Shown one piece after another: positions 9,374-18,300 of a stretch of DNA of 64,000 nt. A model generated the notes under the pieces. That model did no database searches and was not told the origin of the DNA. It worked only from the letters and a program-made list of their open reading frames with translations. Both the position numbers and the translations under genes were made by a program. The stretch is from UMGS1590 sp900552455 (GTDB lineage Bacteria > Bacillota > Peptococcia > Peptococcales > Peptococcaceae). The stretch spans positions 1,860,001-1,924,000 of the forward strand of contig OZ007004.1 in the NCBI GenBank assembly GCA_963931105.1. The letters are read 5' to 3'. How positions within the stretch are numbered: position 1 is the stretch's first letter; each line of letters starts with the position of its first letter.

Positions 9374-10696
9374 ATGAGTGCACCTTTTGAAACAATGGAC
9401 TTCGCCCGTGAAGAAGTCGTAAAATGTATGTCCTGCGGTAACTGCCAGGAAGTCTGCCCAATCTATCTGCAGACCCACAAAGAAGGCACCGTTGCCCGCG
9501 GCAAGATCAAACTCGTTGACGCCCTGCTCAAAGGTCTGGTTGACCCAAGCACCCCAGGGCTCGAACACAACTTGCATCTCTGCCTCACCTGCAAAGCCTG
9601 CGTAGAAATCTGCCCATGCGGCGTCGAAATCGACAAGATCGTTCTCGCCGCTCGCTCTGAGCTCGTTCGCAAAGAAGGCCTGCATCCACTGAAGAAAGTC
9701 ATCTTCAACGTCGTCGATCATCCAAAACTCATGGATACCGGCATGCGCCTCGGTGGGAATTTCCAGGGCACCGTCTTCAAGAAAGAAAGAGAAACCGGCG
9801 GCTACACCCCACGTTTCCCATTCGGTCTTGACATGCGCCGCGTTGTGCCAGATCTCGCCAACAAGCCATTCCGCATGACCGTGCCTGAAGACAACAAGCC
9901 AATCGGCCCAGTCAAATATAAAGTAGCCTTCTTCACCGGCTGCTCTTCCAACTATCTCTATCCAAACGTTGCCCGCTCCTTCATGAACGTCATGAAGCGC
10001 AACAACGTCGAAGTCATCGTGCCAAAGAAACAGCACTGCTGCGGCATGCCAGTTCTCGCGCACGGCGACCAGAAGACCGCCAAAGAAATGGCTGCCGATC
10101 ACGTCAAGCTCTTCAAGATGCTCGACGTTGACTACATCGTTTTCGTCTGCGGCTCCTGCGCACTGTCCTTCAAGGAACATTACCCAGAACTGCTCGAAGA
10201 CACCAACCTCTATGAAGATGCAAAGCGCGTCGCTGCCAAAGTCATCGACTGGAGCGATTTCATCATCAACGTCGTCAAAGCAGACGTATCCGGCCTGCAC
10301 ACCACTCGCCAGGTAGTCACCTATCATGACCCTTGCCACCTGCGTCGTGGTATGGGCGTATGGCAGGAACCACGCAAGATCCTGAACGATCTGCCAGACG
10401 TTGAATTCCGTGAAATGTCCAAGCCAAACCGCTGCTGCGGTTCCGCAGGCTCCTTCAGCCTCACCCACTACGACCTTTCCATGGACATTCAGCATGAAAA
10501 ATGCAAAGACGTCGAAAACACCGGCGCCGATGTCATCGTTACCGGCTGCGGCTCCTGCATGATGCAGCTCACCGACGGTCAGAAACGTTTCGGCGGACAC
10601 TGCAAAGTCAAGCACACCGTCGAGATTCTTTCCGAAGCTTACGAAAACGCAGAACGCGAAGAACGTATCGGCCGCATGAAAGCGATCACCAAGTAA
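9374..10696 (+). CDS. glcF: Iron-sulfur heterodisulfide-type oxidoreductase (GlcF-type)
   Basis: Electron-transfer partner of the preceding flavoprotein. Two 4Fe-4S motifs lie near the N-terminus: CMSCGNCQEVCP at about residue 17 and CLTCKACVEICP at about residue 69. Two CCG (cysteine-rich) domains follow, seen as QHCCGMPVLAHG at about residue 220 and NRCCGSAGSF at about residue 353, each preceded by a C..C-containing segment (FTGCSSNYLYP; YHDPCHL). The 440-residue length is normal for GlcF. It shares the biased CCA/CTC codon choice of glcD, and a clear terminator follows at 10707. The pair probably forms a membrane-associated complex passing electrons to an acceptor; the acceptor is not visible here. 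Confidence 0.9.
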   Translation: MSAPFETMDFAREEVVKCMSCGNCQEVCPIYLQTHKEGTVARGKIKLVDALLKGLVDPSTPGLEHNLHLCLTCKACVEICPCGVEIDKIVLAARSELVRKEGLHPLKKVIFNVVDHPKLMDTGMRLGGNFQGTVFKKERETGGYTPRFPFGLDMRRVVPDLANKPFRMTVPEDNKPIGPVKYKVAFFTGCSSNYLYPNVARSFMNVMKRNNVEVIVPKKQHCCGMPVLAHGDQKTAKEMAADHVKLFKMLDVDYIVFVCGSCALSFKEHYPELLEDTNLYEDAKRVAAKVIDWSDFIINVVKADVSGLHTTRQVVTYHDPCHLRRGMGVWQEPRKILNDLPDVEFREMSKPNRCCGSAGSFSLTHYDLSMDIQHEKCKDVENTGADVIVTGCGSCMMQLTDGQKRFGGHCKVKHTVEILSEAYENAEREERIGRMKAITK

Positions 10697-10706
10697 AATT
10701 ATCTAC

Positions 10707-10740
10707 AAGAGCCAGGAACTCTCGTTTTTGGCTCTTTTTA
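10707..10740 (+). terminator. Intrinsic terminator of the glcD-glcF transcript
   Basis: The inverted repeat AAGAGCCA (10707-10714) / TGGCTCTT (10729-10736) is followed by TTTTA. It lies 11 bases after the glcF stop codon. Confidence 0.85.
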
Positions 10741-10743
10741 ATG

Positions 10744-10791
10744 AAACAGCCCGTCACAGAAAGAAAAACGCTTTCTGTGACGGGCTGTTTT
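10744..10791 (+). terminator. Perfect 20-bp terminator-like hairpin next to the intron
   Basis: Positions 10744-10763 and 10771-10790 are perfectly complementary over 20 bp, separated by a seven-base loop (AAAAACG) and ending in TTTT. It is a second hairpin directly behind the glcF terminator, and the group II intron starts seven bases after it. It is probably the 5' exon recognised by the intron, not part of the intron itself. Confidence 0.8.
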
Positions 10792-10797
10792 CGTGGG

Positions 10798-12680
10798 GTG
10801 CGCCCGGCATGGGTAACAACTAGGTGGTGAAAGTCCACTGCGCGCTCGGTAGCAGGAAGCGCTAGCCAAAGGCAAGGGTGTCTGTCGTGAGGCAGAATCT
10901 GAAGGAAGCCAGAGGCAAAGTTCCGGGCCGACGTACAGAAACCGCATAGTAGGCTGTAAAGGGCGGACGATTCTGCCCACCAAGAAGAAGTCCAATGCTA
11001 CCCGGACCCAATACAGTAGATGCGGCGGCTACACGAAATGAAAGTGGTTACCCTTACCCGGGGAGATCTTGCGGACGAGAAGTAGGAAAATCCGAACCTC
11101 GGAGTAAAGCTTGCCGCAAGAAGTCAGCAGAGGTCATAGTACTACCAACTATGGTGGGAAGGACCGAACAGTCGTAAGTTTCAGTACAACCTGAAAGGAG
11201 GATTCACGTCATGACAGCAAAATACTGTAGCAATACAGGCTGCCCACAAAAGGATAGCACGGAATGCAAAGAATATGTGGGAGCGCCGAATGTGAACCCT
11301 CGAGACAGGAAGGAAAGAACTGGTGCCCATCTGTTAGAGAGAATACTCCAACGAGACAATCTCAATAGAGCCTACTTGCAGGTGGAAAGAAACCATGGCG
11401 CACCCGGCATCGACGGCATGACCGTCGAAGAAGCCCTGCCATGGTTAAAGGAACATAAGGAAGATCTCTTAGAAAGTCTACGGAATGGAAGCTACAAGCC
11501 AAGTCCCGTAAGAAGAAAAGACATCCCAAAACCAGATGGAGGAACAAGGCAACTTGGAATCCCTACCGTCATAGACAGGATCATCCAACAAGCAATCGAC
11601 CAAATCCTCATCCCCATCTACGAACCACAATTCTCAGACGCAAGCTATGGCTACCGGCCAGGACGAAGCGCAAAAGAAGCCATACGTAAAGTGAAGAAGT
11701 ATGCAGAAGAAGGCTACACCCATGCCGTGCAAGTCGACCTCAGCAAATACTTCGACACCATTAACCACGACCTGCTCCTGAACCTCTTGAGACAAACCAT
11801 CAAAGATGGACGCGTCATAAAGCTCATCAAGAAATATCTCAAGAGCGGCATCATGGCAGACGGCGTCATCGTAAGAACAGAGCAAGGGACCCCACAAGGA
11901 GGCCCACTTTCGCCACTACTGGCAAATATCTATCTCAATGAGTTTGACCAGGAATGGAAAAGGCGCGGAATGAAACACATCCGCTACGCAGATGACATCA
12001 TCATCCTCACCAAAAGTAAACGCGCCGCAGAGCACCAGCTGGAATCCAGCAGGAAATACCTTGAAGGAAAGCTCAAGCTCACCATGAACACGGAAAAGAG
12101 CAAAGTTGTCAGCGTATTCGCCATCAAGCGCTTTAAGTTTCTCGGTTTCTGCATCGGCAAGAATGGAAACGGCATCTACATCAGAGCGCATAAGAAAAGC
12201 CTGAACAAGGCTAAGCAAAAGCTCAGAGCCATTACCAAAAGAAATCGAGGAAGAAACGTCAGAACCATCATGGCAGAAATAGCTCAGTACATGAAAGGAT
12301 GGCTCGGCTATTATTACATAGCCGATATGAAACGCACCCTAAAGAGCTGGGACGAATGGCTGAGGCGAAGGATAAGGATGTACATCTGGAAACAATGGAA
12401 GAAAGCACGAACAAGAGTGAAGAATTTGAGGAAGCTAGGCATCTCAAAAGACCAAGCCTACCAGTGGGGAAACACCCGATTAGGCTACTGGCGGGTCGCC
12501 GGTAGTCCAGTACTCAAATGTTCCATAACAAACGAAAAGCTCGCACAAGCAGGATACATGAATATCCTACAGATGTACGAGCAAATTCGAAGGAAGCACT
12601 TAAACGATTGAACCGCCGTGTACCGAACGGTACGCACGGTGGTGTGAGAGGTCGGCCCCTAAAGGGGCCTCCTACTCGAT
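10798..12680 (+). mobile_element. Group II intron with reverse transcriptase/maturase
   Basis: The 5' end at 10798 is GTGCGCCCGGCATGGG, which fits the GUGYG consensus. A structured 400-base region follows, then the maturase gene at 11211-12611. Behind it comes a domain V-like hairpin at about 12609-12655 (GAACCGCCGTG ... CACGGTGGTGTGAGAGG), and a domain VI-like segment ends at CCTCCTACTCGAT near 12680, with the AY ending. The 3' boundary is uncertain by a few bases. The element is about 1.88 kb and seems intact. Its position a few bases downstream of a terminator-type hairpin is the insertion habit known for class C group II introns; a class assignment needs a domain V and RT comparison. Confidence 0.9.
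11211..12611 (+). CDS. ltrA: Group II intron reverse transcriptase/maturase
   Basis: Multifunctional intron-encoded protein that helps splicing and copies the intron RNA during retrohoming. Reverse-transcriptase blocks are evident: IPKPDGGTRQLGIPTVIDR, YGYRPGRSAKEAI, VQVDLSKYFDTINH, GTPQGGPLSPLLANIYL, and the catalytic RYADDIII at about residue 262. The maturase (X) domain follows (about residues 350-450, including MKGWLGYYYIADM). At 466 residues the protein stops after this domain and shows no C-terminal HNH endonuclease, as in endonuclease-lacking classes such as C. AAAGGAGG precedes the ATG. No frameshift or stop is seen, so it is probably functional. Confidence 0.93.
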   Translation: MTAKYCSNTGCPQKDSTECKEYVGAPNVNPRDRKERTGAHLLERILQRDNLNRAYLQVERNHGAPGIDGMTVEEALPWLKEHKEDLLESLRNGSYKPSPVRRKDIPKPDGGTRQLGIPTVIDRIIQQAIDQILIPIYEPQFSDASYGYRPGRSAKEAIRKVKKYAEEGYTHAVQVDLSKYFDTINHDLLLNLLRQTIKDGRVIKLIKKYLKSGIMADGVIVRTEQGTPQGGPLSPLLANIYLNEFDQEWKRRGMKHIRYADDIIILTKSKRAAEHQLESSRKYLEGKLKLTMNTEKSKVVSVFAIKRFKFLGFCIGKNGNGIYIRAHKKSLNKAKQKLRAITKRNRGRNVRTIMAEIAQYMKGWLGYYYIADMKRTLKSWDEWLRRRIRMYIWKQWKKARTRVKNLRKLGISKDQAYQWGNTRLGYWRVAGSPVLKCSITNEKLAQAGYMNILQMYEQIRRKHLND

Positions 12681-12725
12681 TGGTAGAATAGACAAAAATC
12701 CACCACCATCCAAGGAGGAACCACC

Positions 12726-13565
12726 ATGTCACACACCATCCTCGACCAGCTTTCGGATTACGCCGACTGGCTCATTCAGGAAGAGCGCAGCGCTGCCACC
12801 GCAGAAAAATATCTGCGTAGCCTGCGCCGCTTTGCCCTCTGGCTGAATGAGCGCCCGCTCTGCAAAACAAACGTCCTCGCCTGGCGCGCCCATCTCCAGG
12901 AAAAAGGCTACGCCCCAGGTACCATCAACACCATGCTCGCCGCCCTCCACAGCTATTTTCGTTTCGCAGATATCACAGACTGCAGCGTCAAATATCTGCG
13001 TGTTCAGCGCTCCCTCTTTCGCGACAGCGACCGCGCCCTCAGCCTCGACGACTACCACAGACTCGTCCGCGCTGCCTATAGCATCGGCCAGCACCAGCTC
13101 GCTCTCATCATCGAAACCATCTGCGCCACAGGCATCCGCGTCAGCGAGCTTCGCCATATCACCACAGAAGCCCTCGCCAACGGCCGCGCCGACATCGCCC
13201 TCAAAGGAAAAATCCGCACCATCCTTCTCTCCCGCGCACTCCAGCGCAAGCTTCGCCGTTACACTCGCAAAAATAAGATCACCCACGGCGCCATTTTCAG
13301 CACCGTGGGTGGAAAACCCTGCACAAGATACCAGATCTGGGCCCAGATGAAACGCCTCAGCGCCGTCGCGCACGTCGCCAAAACAAAAATCTTTCCCCAC
13401 AACCTGCGTCATCTCTTCGCCGTTCAATTTTACCAGAAACACCGAGATATCGTTCGCCTCGCCGATATGCTCGGTCATTCCTCCGTCGAGACCACCCGCA
13501 TCTATCTCTCAGCCTCCACAGACGAATGTGCCCGAGCCTTGGATCAGCTCGGGCTTGTCGCTTAA
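12726..13565 (+). CDS. Tyrosine recombinase/integrase (XerC/D-like)
   Basis: Site-specific recombinase of 279 residues. The N-terminal SAM-like core-binding domain (about residues 1-95) precedes a complete catalytic domain. The first catalytic Arg is in GIRVSEL (about residue 138), the Lys is in the ALKGKIR turn (about 160), HNLRH is at about residue 221, LGHSS at about 245 and the nucleophilic Tyr is in TRIYLSA (about 255). Length and layout match Xer-like integrases of mobile elements. It lies directly behind the group II intron, with AAGGAGG ahead of the ATG, and its codons are unusually C-ending (GCC, CTC, ATC). No dif-like site was identified. Its cognate site may be the inverted repeat discussed for 13566-13883. 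Confidence 0.88.
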   Translation: MSHTILDQLSDYADWLIQEERSAATAEKYLRSLRRFALWLNERPLCKTNVLAWRAHLQEKGYAPGTINTMLAALHSYFRFADITDCSVKYLRVQRSLFRDSDRALSLDDYHRLVRAAYSIGQHQLALIIETICATGIRVSELRHITTEALANGRADIALKGKIRTILLSRALQRKLRRYTRKNKITHGAIFSTVGGKPCTRYQIWAQMKRLSAVAHVAKTKIFPHNLRHLFAVQFYQKHRDIVRLADMLGHSSVETTRIYLSASTDECARALDQLGLVA

Positions 13566-13916
13566 CGGAATCAATATTCCGCTGACCGCCATCACAATAG
13601 TGACAGCCAATGTGCGGCATTAATAAGAATATTATACCATCTCGTTCTTGCAATGGCAAAGCATTTTGCTGAAAACGAGCGTGACAAAAAAGGCCGGCAC
13701 TTTTGTAAAAATCACGATGACGGCCTAGCTTCGCTGCGCCTGTTCTCCGTAGAGAGCAGGTGCATTTTTTATGTAGTTGTGAGCGCGCAGACAATCTCTG
13801 GCGAAAAATTTTGTTCCAGCCAATAATTTCTGCCGAAAATCAGCGCGTGAGTCTTCAGAAATCGCAGCGGAATATTGATTTCGTAGCGGCTCCACATAGA
13901 AAGGAGGGAGAAGACC
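13566..13916. other. 350-base spacer with terminator and a split inverted repeat
   Basis: There is no supportable gene here. The spacer holds a 17-base sequence at 13566-13582 (CGGAATCAATATTCCGC) that returns inverted with one mismatch at 13867-13883. The left copy itself contains a 6-bp hairpin. A terminator lies at 13736-13770. The last 20 bases carry a strong ribosome binding site (AAGGAGG) for the zinc-ribbon gene. The inverted pair could be a recombination or operator site; that is inference. Confidence 0.5.
13736..13770 (+). terminator. Intrinsic terminator behind the recombinase
   Basis: A 12-bp stem (13736-13747 with 13752-13763, two G-T pairs) with CGTA loop is followed by ATTTTTT. 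Confidence 0.75.
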
Positions 13917-14489
13917 ATGAGAGAATCCCTGGCAAGCTTTTGCCAGCGCAACGACTGCGCCGATCTTCTCCGCGAGTGGGACAGCGAAAGAAATCTTCCC
14001 CTCACCCCGGAAAGCGTCAGCTACGGCAGCAAGAAAAAAGTTTGGTGGACCTGCGCACAAGGCCACCACTGGCAAGCCGCCGTGCACACTCGCACCGGCA
14101 GCGGCACAGGCTGTCCCTATTGCAGCGGCCGCTTTCCCATCCCCGGAGAAAACGACCTCGCCACAAAATATCCACTCCTCGCACAGGAATGGAACACAGA
14201 CAAATGGCGACCTCACTCCGCGCGACGTGCTTCCCGGCAGCCATCGCATCGTCTGGTGGCGCTGTGCGCATGGCCATCAGTGGCGCGCACAGGTAAAATC
14301 CCACGTCAACGGATCAGGCTGTCCCGTCTGCACCAACAGAACCGTGCAGAGCGGCGACAACGACCTCGCCACCCAGCTGCCAGCCCTCGCCAAAGAATGG
14401 CACCCAACAAAAAACGGCGCCCTCACACCAAAAGACGTCGTCCCCGGCAGCCGCCGCAAAGTCTGGTGGATCTGTCCCAAAGGCCATGA
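13917..14489 (+). CDS. Zinc-ribbon repeat protein, N-terminal part (frameshifted)
   Basis: This is the 5' part of a gene whose reading frame breaks at the A-run 14202-14204. Up to there it encodes one and a quarter zinc-ribbon repeats: KKVWWTCAQGHHWQAAV, then a CPYC pair, then NDLATKYPLLAQEWNTDK. Repeat comparison predicts that the codon series should continue as Lys-Asn-Gly-x-Leu-Thr-Pro, which would need five A bases where three are present, a two-base deletion. After the break the frame reads arginine-rich nonsense to a stop at 14489. The good ribosome binding site and start (AAGGAGG, ATG at 13917) belong to the whole gene, which would encode about 443 residues with six repeats if repaired. 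Sequencing error, true pseudogene or recoding cannot be separated here. Confidence 0.65.
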   Translation: MRESLASFCQRNDCADLLREWDSERNLPLTPESVSYGSKKKVWWTCAQGHHWQAAVHTRTGSGTGCPYCSGRFPIPGENDLATKYPLLAQEWNTDKWRPHSARRASRQPSHRLVALCAWPSVARTGKIPRQRIRLSRLHQQNRAERRQRPRHPAASPRQRMAPNKKRRPHTKRRRPRQPPQSLVDLSQRP

Positions 14490-15246
14490 ATACCAGGCCA
14501 TGATCTCAAGCCGCGCTCAGGGCAGCGGCTGCCCAGTCTGCGCCGGCAAAAAGATCATCCCCGGCGAAAACGACCTCGCTACCCAGCTGCCAGCCCTCGC
14601 CAAAGAGTGGCACCCAACTAAAAACGGCGCCCTCACACCAAAAGACGTTGTCCCCGGCAGCCGCTGCAAAGTCTGGTGGATCTGTCCTAAAGGCCATGAA
14701 TATCAGGCCATGATCTCAAGCCGCGCCCAGGGCAGCGGCTGCCCAGTCTGCGCCGGCAAAAAGATCATCCCCGGCGAAAACGACCTTGCCAGTCAGTATC
14801 CCGCCATCGCCAAAGAATGGCACCCAACCAAGAATGGCACACTTACTCCAGACCACATCGCGCCCGCCAGCAACCGCAAAGTCTGGTGGATCTGCGACAA
14901 AGGGCACGAATACCAGGCCGTCGTTTCCACCCGCACCCAGCGCAACGGCGGCTGCCCGTACTGCGCCAATAAGAGAGTGCTCCCCGGCTTTAACGATCTC
15001 GCCACAAAATATCCCGAGATCGCAGCCCAGTGGCACCCAACCATGAACGGCAGCCTCACCCCCGATCATGTGCTCCCCGGTAGCCGCAAGAAAGTCTGGT
15101 GGCAGTGCAGAAGCGGGCACATCTGGCAGGCCGTCGTCTATTCGCGCACAGGCAACCAGCGCTCAGGTTGTCCCGTCTGCACAGGCTACGCCGTGGGAAA
15201 ACGCAGAGAGAAATACAGACTCGCGCAGAAGGATAAGCCAGAGTGA
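14227..15246 (+). CDS. Treble-clef/zinc-ribbon repeat protein (main part)
   Basis: This is the 339-residue remainder of the frameshifted gene, opening at a GTG without a ribosome binding site. It has four complete repeats of about 70 residues plus the end of another. Each unit reads NDLAT..P..A.EWHPTKNG.LTP..V.PGS..KVWW.C..GH.YQA..S.R....GCPVC; the CxxGH and CPxC pairs are potential zinc ligands. This matches the DUF4379-type putative zinc-ribbon/treble-clef family, which occurs in long tandem arrays and has no established function. Repeats 3 and 4 are almost identical in DNA. A signal peptide and membrane segments are absent, so it is probably cytoplasmic and may bind nucleic acid. Confidence 0.8.
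   Translation: MLPGSHRIVWWRCAHGHQWRAQVKSHVNGSGCPVCTNRTVQSGDNDLATQLPALAKEWHPTKNGALTPKDVVPGSRRKVWWICPKGHEYQAMISSRAQGSGCPVCAGKKIIPGENDLATQLPALAKEWHPTKNGALTPKDVVPGSRCKVWWICPKGHEYQAMISSRAQGSGCPVCAGKKIIPGENDLASQYPAIAKEWHPTKNGTLTPDHIAPASNRKVWWICDKGHEYQAVVSTRTQRNGGCPYCANKRVLPGFNDLATKYPEIAAQWHPTMNGSLTPDHVLPGSRKKVWWQCRSGHIWQAVVYSRTGNQRSGCPVCTGYAVGKRREKYRLAQKDKPE
14359..15204 (+). repeat. Tandem 210/213-base zinc-ribbon coding repeats
   Basis: Units begin with AACGA at 14359, 14569, 14779 and 14992, giving periods of 210, 210 and 213 bases. The first two of these differ at only a handful of third positions, a sign of recent duplication. The other units are more diverged. Confidence 0.9.
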
Positions 15247-15305
15247 AGATCAGCTGAATACATATTATATAGAAGGAAAAAAGAGAGCAATAGGAGGAAT
15301 GTATC

Positions 15306-18300
15306 ATGCGACAACAAGTGAAACGCGTTGTTGCTATCATTATGACAGTGGCGATGCTTGTTGGCCTGTTTCCACTGGAGGTGTTCGCTCAGAACAGCCA
15401 GCGCGCAGCCGACACACAGACCCTGACCGCCTCGGTGGATTACGACAGCGCCGAACGGGCAACAGCGACAGTGACCTACCATAAGGAGGCGCAGACTGCG
15501 CCTGCCTGCAACATCGTTTTCCTGCTGGACGCATCCCGCCAGGGCGGGAACGCAACCGCGCAGTTTAAGCAGATGATCGGTGACAATGTCTGGAGTTTGA
15601 TTTCTGGCACCAGAGCGAGCATGCAGGTGATCAGTTACACCCAGACCCCTGTATTACGAGAGAACACGAACGGTTCTGTTGTTGGCAGTGCTGACGGTTT
15701 GAATGATCTTGTCGCTGGCATTGCCACCGGTGATGGCACTGCAGATGAAGTGGCAGCGCTGGAGAAAGCAGTTGACACTGTAAACGACATTGATAATGAA
15801 AATCCGACCATCGTTTTTTGGGTGCTCGGTGATCATTTTGGCAATGAGAACACCGACGCCGTAGAAGATGCGCTGAAATCGCTCGATGATGCGCTTGGGG
15901 CGAATGATGCGCTGATCGCCTGGCAGCTTGCCGACGAACCAAACGATCTGATCGCAGACCACGCCACCAGTTACACCACAGCTGAAAATGAAAATACGAG
16001 CGCTGCCTACGCCGACAACGACGCAGAAACATTCCGCAGCGGCATGCGCGACAGCCTCGAGCGCGTGCTCCACGATCATTACCGCGACGCCAGCGTTACG
16101 CTTTCGTTGGCAGATGGTCAAAGCCTGGCAACAGAAATTACTGACGCGGAGTGGAAACCGGCAAACGAGAATATTTTGCCAAAAGTAACGACAGAAGTCG
16201 CCACTGACGGCAAAAGCGTCACCGTAAATTTAGACAAGCTTTGCGATCAGATTTCTGGCGATCTTGTGCTTACGCTGGATCTGGACACCAGCATAAATAA
16301 GAAAGAAACAGTGCTCGCTGCAGCAACAGCAGAGGGCTATTATTCCGGCCTCTTTGACGAGAAAATAGAAAACGAGCCTACACTCTCCTTCCCGGCTGTT
16401 GATATCGACCGCAGCTTATACACCATTTCTTTTGACGAGGGAGAGGCAGATGGCCCTGCACTAGAAGAAATCACCGCCATGCCTGGCCAGTTTGTCACGA
16501 TTCCTGACGGCAGTGGATTGAGCAACAGCGGCAGCAGCTTTGGCGGCTGGAACGAGAAAGATAGCGATATTTTCTATAGCGCTGGCCAGATCATCGCCAT
16601 GCCGGCAGAAAATCTCACCCTCACGCCTGCCTGGGGCCATGTGGAAGTCGAGCTGGAGCTGGGCAAAGTGAACTACGCCGAAGCCAACGGTAAGCAGATG
16701 GCCAGTAATGTAACCTACCAGTGGGGAGGACTGCTCAATTTTAACAATGCTTTGGTCGATGGTCAGGAAATATTTAGTGGTAAGGTTCACAGCATTCGAG
16801 TGGTTGACCAGAAAGTCACCTACGGTTCTGTATCGGGATCTGGTGATCGGAATCAAGTAGAGGTTACTGCTATTAAAGATAGTGAAGGACAGGAGATTGA
16901 TCCTGATTCTGTTTTATATGCTCGTCACGTTGGTGCAACCGATGAGGATAGAGTCGTCGCGTATTTGACAGAATGCCAATGCAGCGATCCAGCAGACGAG
17001 AAATATGATCTGATCATTGCCGGTCCTGGCGGCGTTGTGGCGCCAGAGAAAATGAATAACTGGATGGAGGGCAATGGCACAGTAGAAACTATAGATTTAA
17101 CAGCACTGGATACCAGTAATGTGACGACTATGGGCAGCATGTTTCATAATTGCAAAAGTCTCAAAAAAGTCATTTTTGGCGAAAATTATGATACCTCCCA
17201 GGTTACCAATATGGCAGACATGTTTAGTGCTTGCTCGTCGCTTTCATCTGTGGATTTTTCTATGTTTGACACTTCAAAGGTGACATCCATGGGAGGGATG
17301 TTTTGGCATTGTTATCGCTTGCAAAATGTGAACCTGTCTAGCTTTGATTTAAAGGAAGTCGTGAATGCTAGCAGTATGTTTGAAGGGTCAGGGCTCACAT
17401 CAATTACTTTCAATACAAACACAAATGCTGGAAAAATAGAAGACATGCACAGTATGTTTTACGATTGTTCTTCTCTTACTACTTTAACCTTGCCAAAGAT
17501 TACGCCTCCTGCGAAAAATGCGGAAGGACAAGATACCAAACCTACAATGCAATCTATGTTTCGCAATTGTAAGAGCCTAACGTCTTTGGATCTCAGTAGT
17601 TTTGATACCGTTAATGTTAAAAATATGTATTATATGTTTGACTATTGCGGGAACCTGGAATCAATCACATTTGGCGAGACGTTTAATACAGAAAATGTTG
17701 AAAATATGGAAGGGCTGTTTCAGAATTGTTGGTCATTAAATAATCTTTCTTTTCCAGAAGCGTTTGATACGTCTAGCGTTACAAATATGGATGCCATGTT
17801 CAACTCTTGTTCGTCATTGACAAGTTTGGATTTGTCAGAATTTAATACAGCTGGTGTTACGACGATGCGGAGTTTGTTTTCAAATGATAAGGCATTGCAG
17901 GAGATAAACTTGGGGGATCATTTTTATCTTCAAAGTGTGGAAGATCTTTCGAATATGCTTCACGAATGTCGGGCTTTAGCGGAGATTAAAGGCAAATTTA
18001 TTTTTTCTGCCTCTGGAGATAATCAGGCAGAAACTATGTCACAGATGTTTTATCAGTGTACTAAGTTGAAAGAGGTAAATTTTGCCTATGTCGATGGAAA
18101 TGGAGTGTTAGTGACAGGAAATCCTGCCTCAGTCAACTTTCCGAAGCTTAATACTATGGCAAGCATGTTTTCTGGATGCCAAAATCTGACATCGATCAAT
18201 ATGGGTGGCTGGCAGATGCCAAACTTGACGAATACGTCGTATATGTTTAATAATTGCAAATCACTGAAAACGCTGGTCCTTTCCTGGGAGAAGATTGCTG

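Noticed and set aside
7979..10615. An 878-codon stop-free frame antisense to glcD and glcF
   Set aside because: It spans two well-supported genes and their junction, encodes an unnatural Asp/Phe/Val-rich protein, and has no ribosome binding site. The open frame is a by-product of the biased codon use.
13357..13794. A 145-codon minus-strand frame over the recombinase end
   Set aside because: It is antisense to catalytic recombinase codons and crosses a terminator, with no ribosome binding site.
14359..15204. CRISPR-like array
   Set aside because: The regular 210-base repeats are coding units of a zinc-ribbon protein, far longer than CRISPR repeats, and have no unique spacers.
10697..15303. 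Prophage or integrative element
   Set aside because: A recombinase and an intron are present, but there are no phage structural, replication or conjugation genes and no direct-repeat attachment sites were found.
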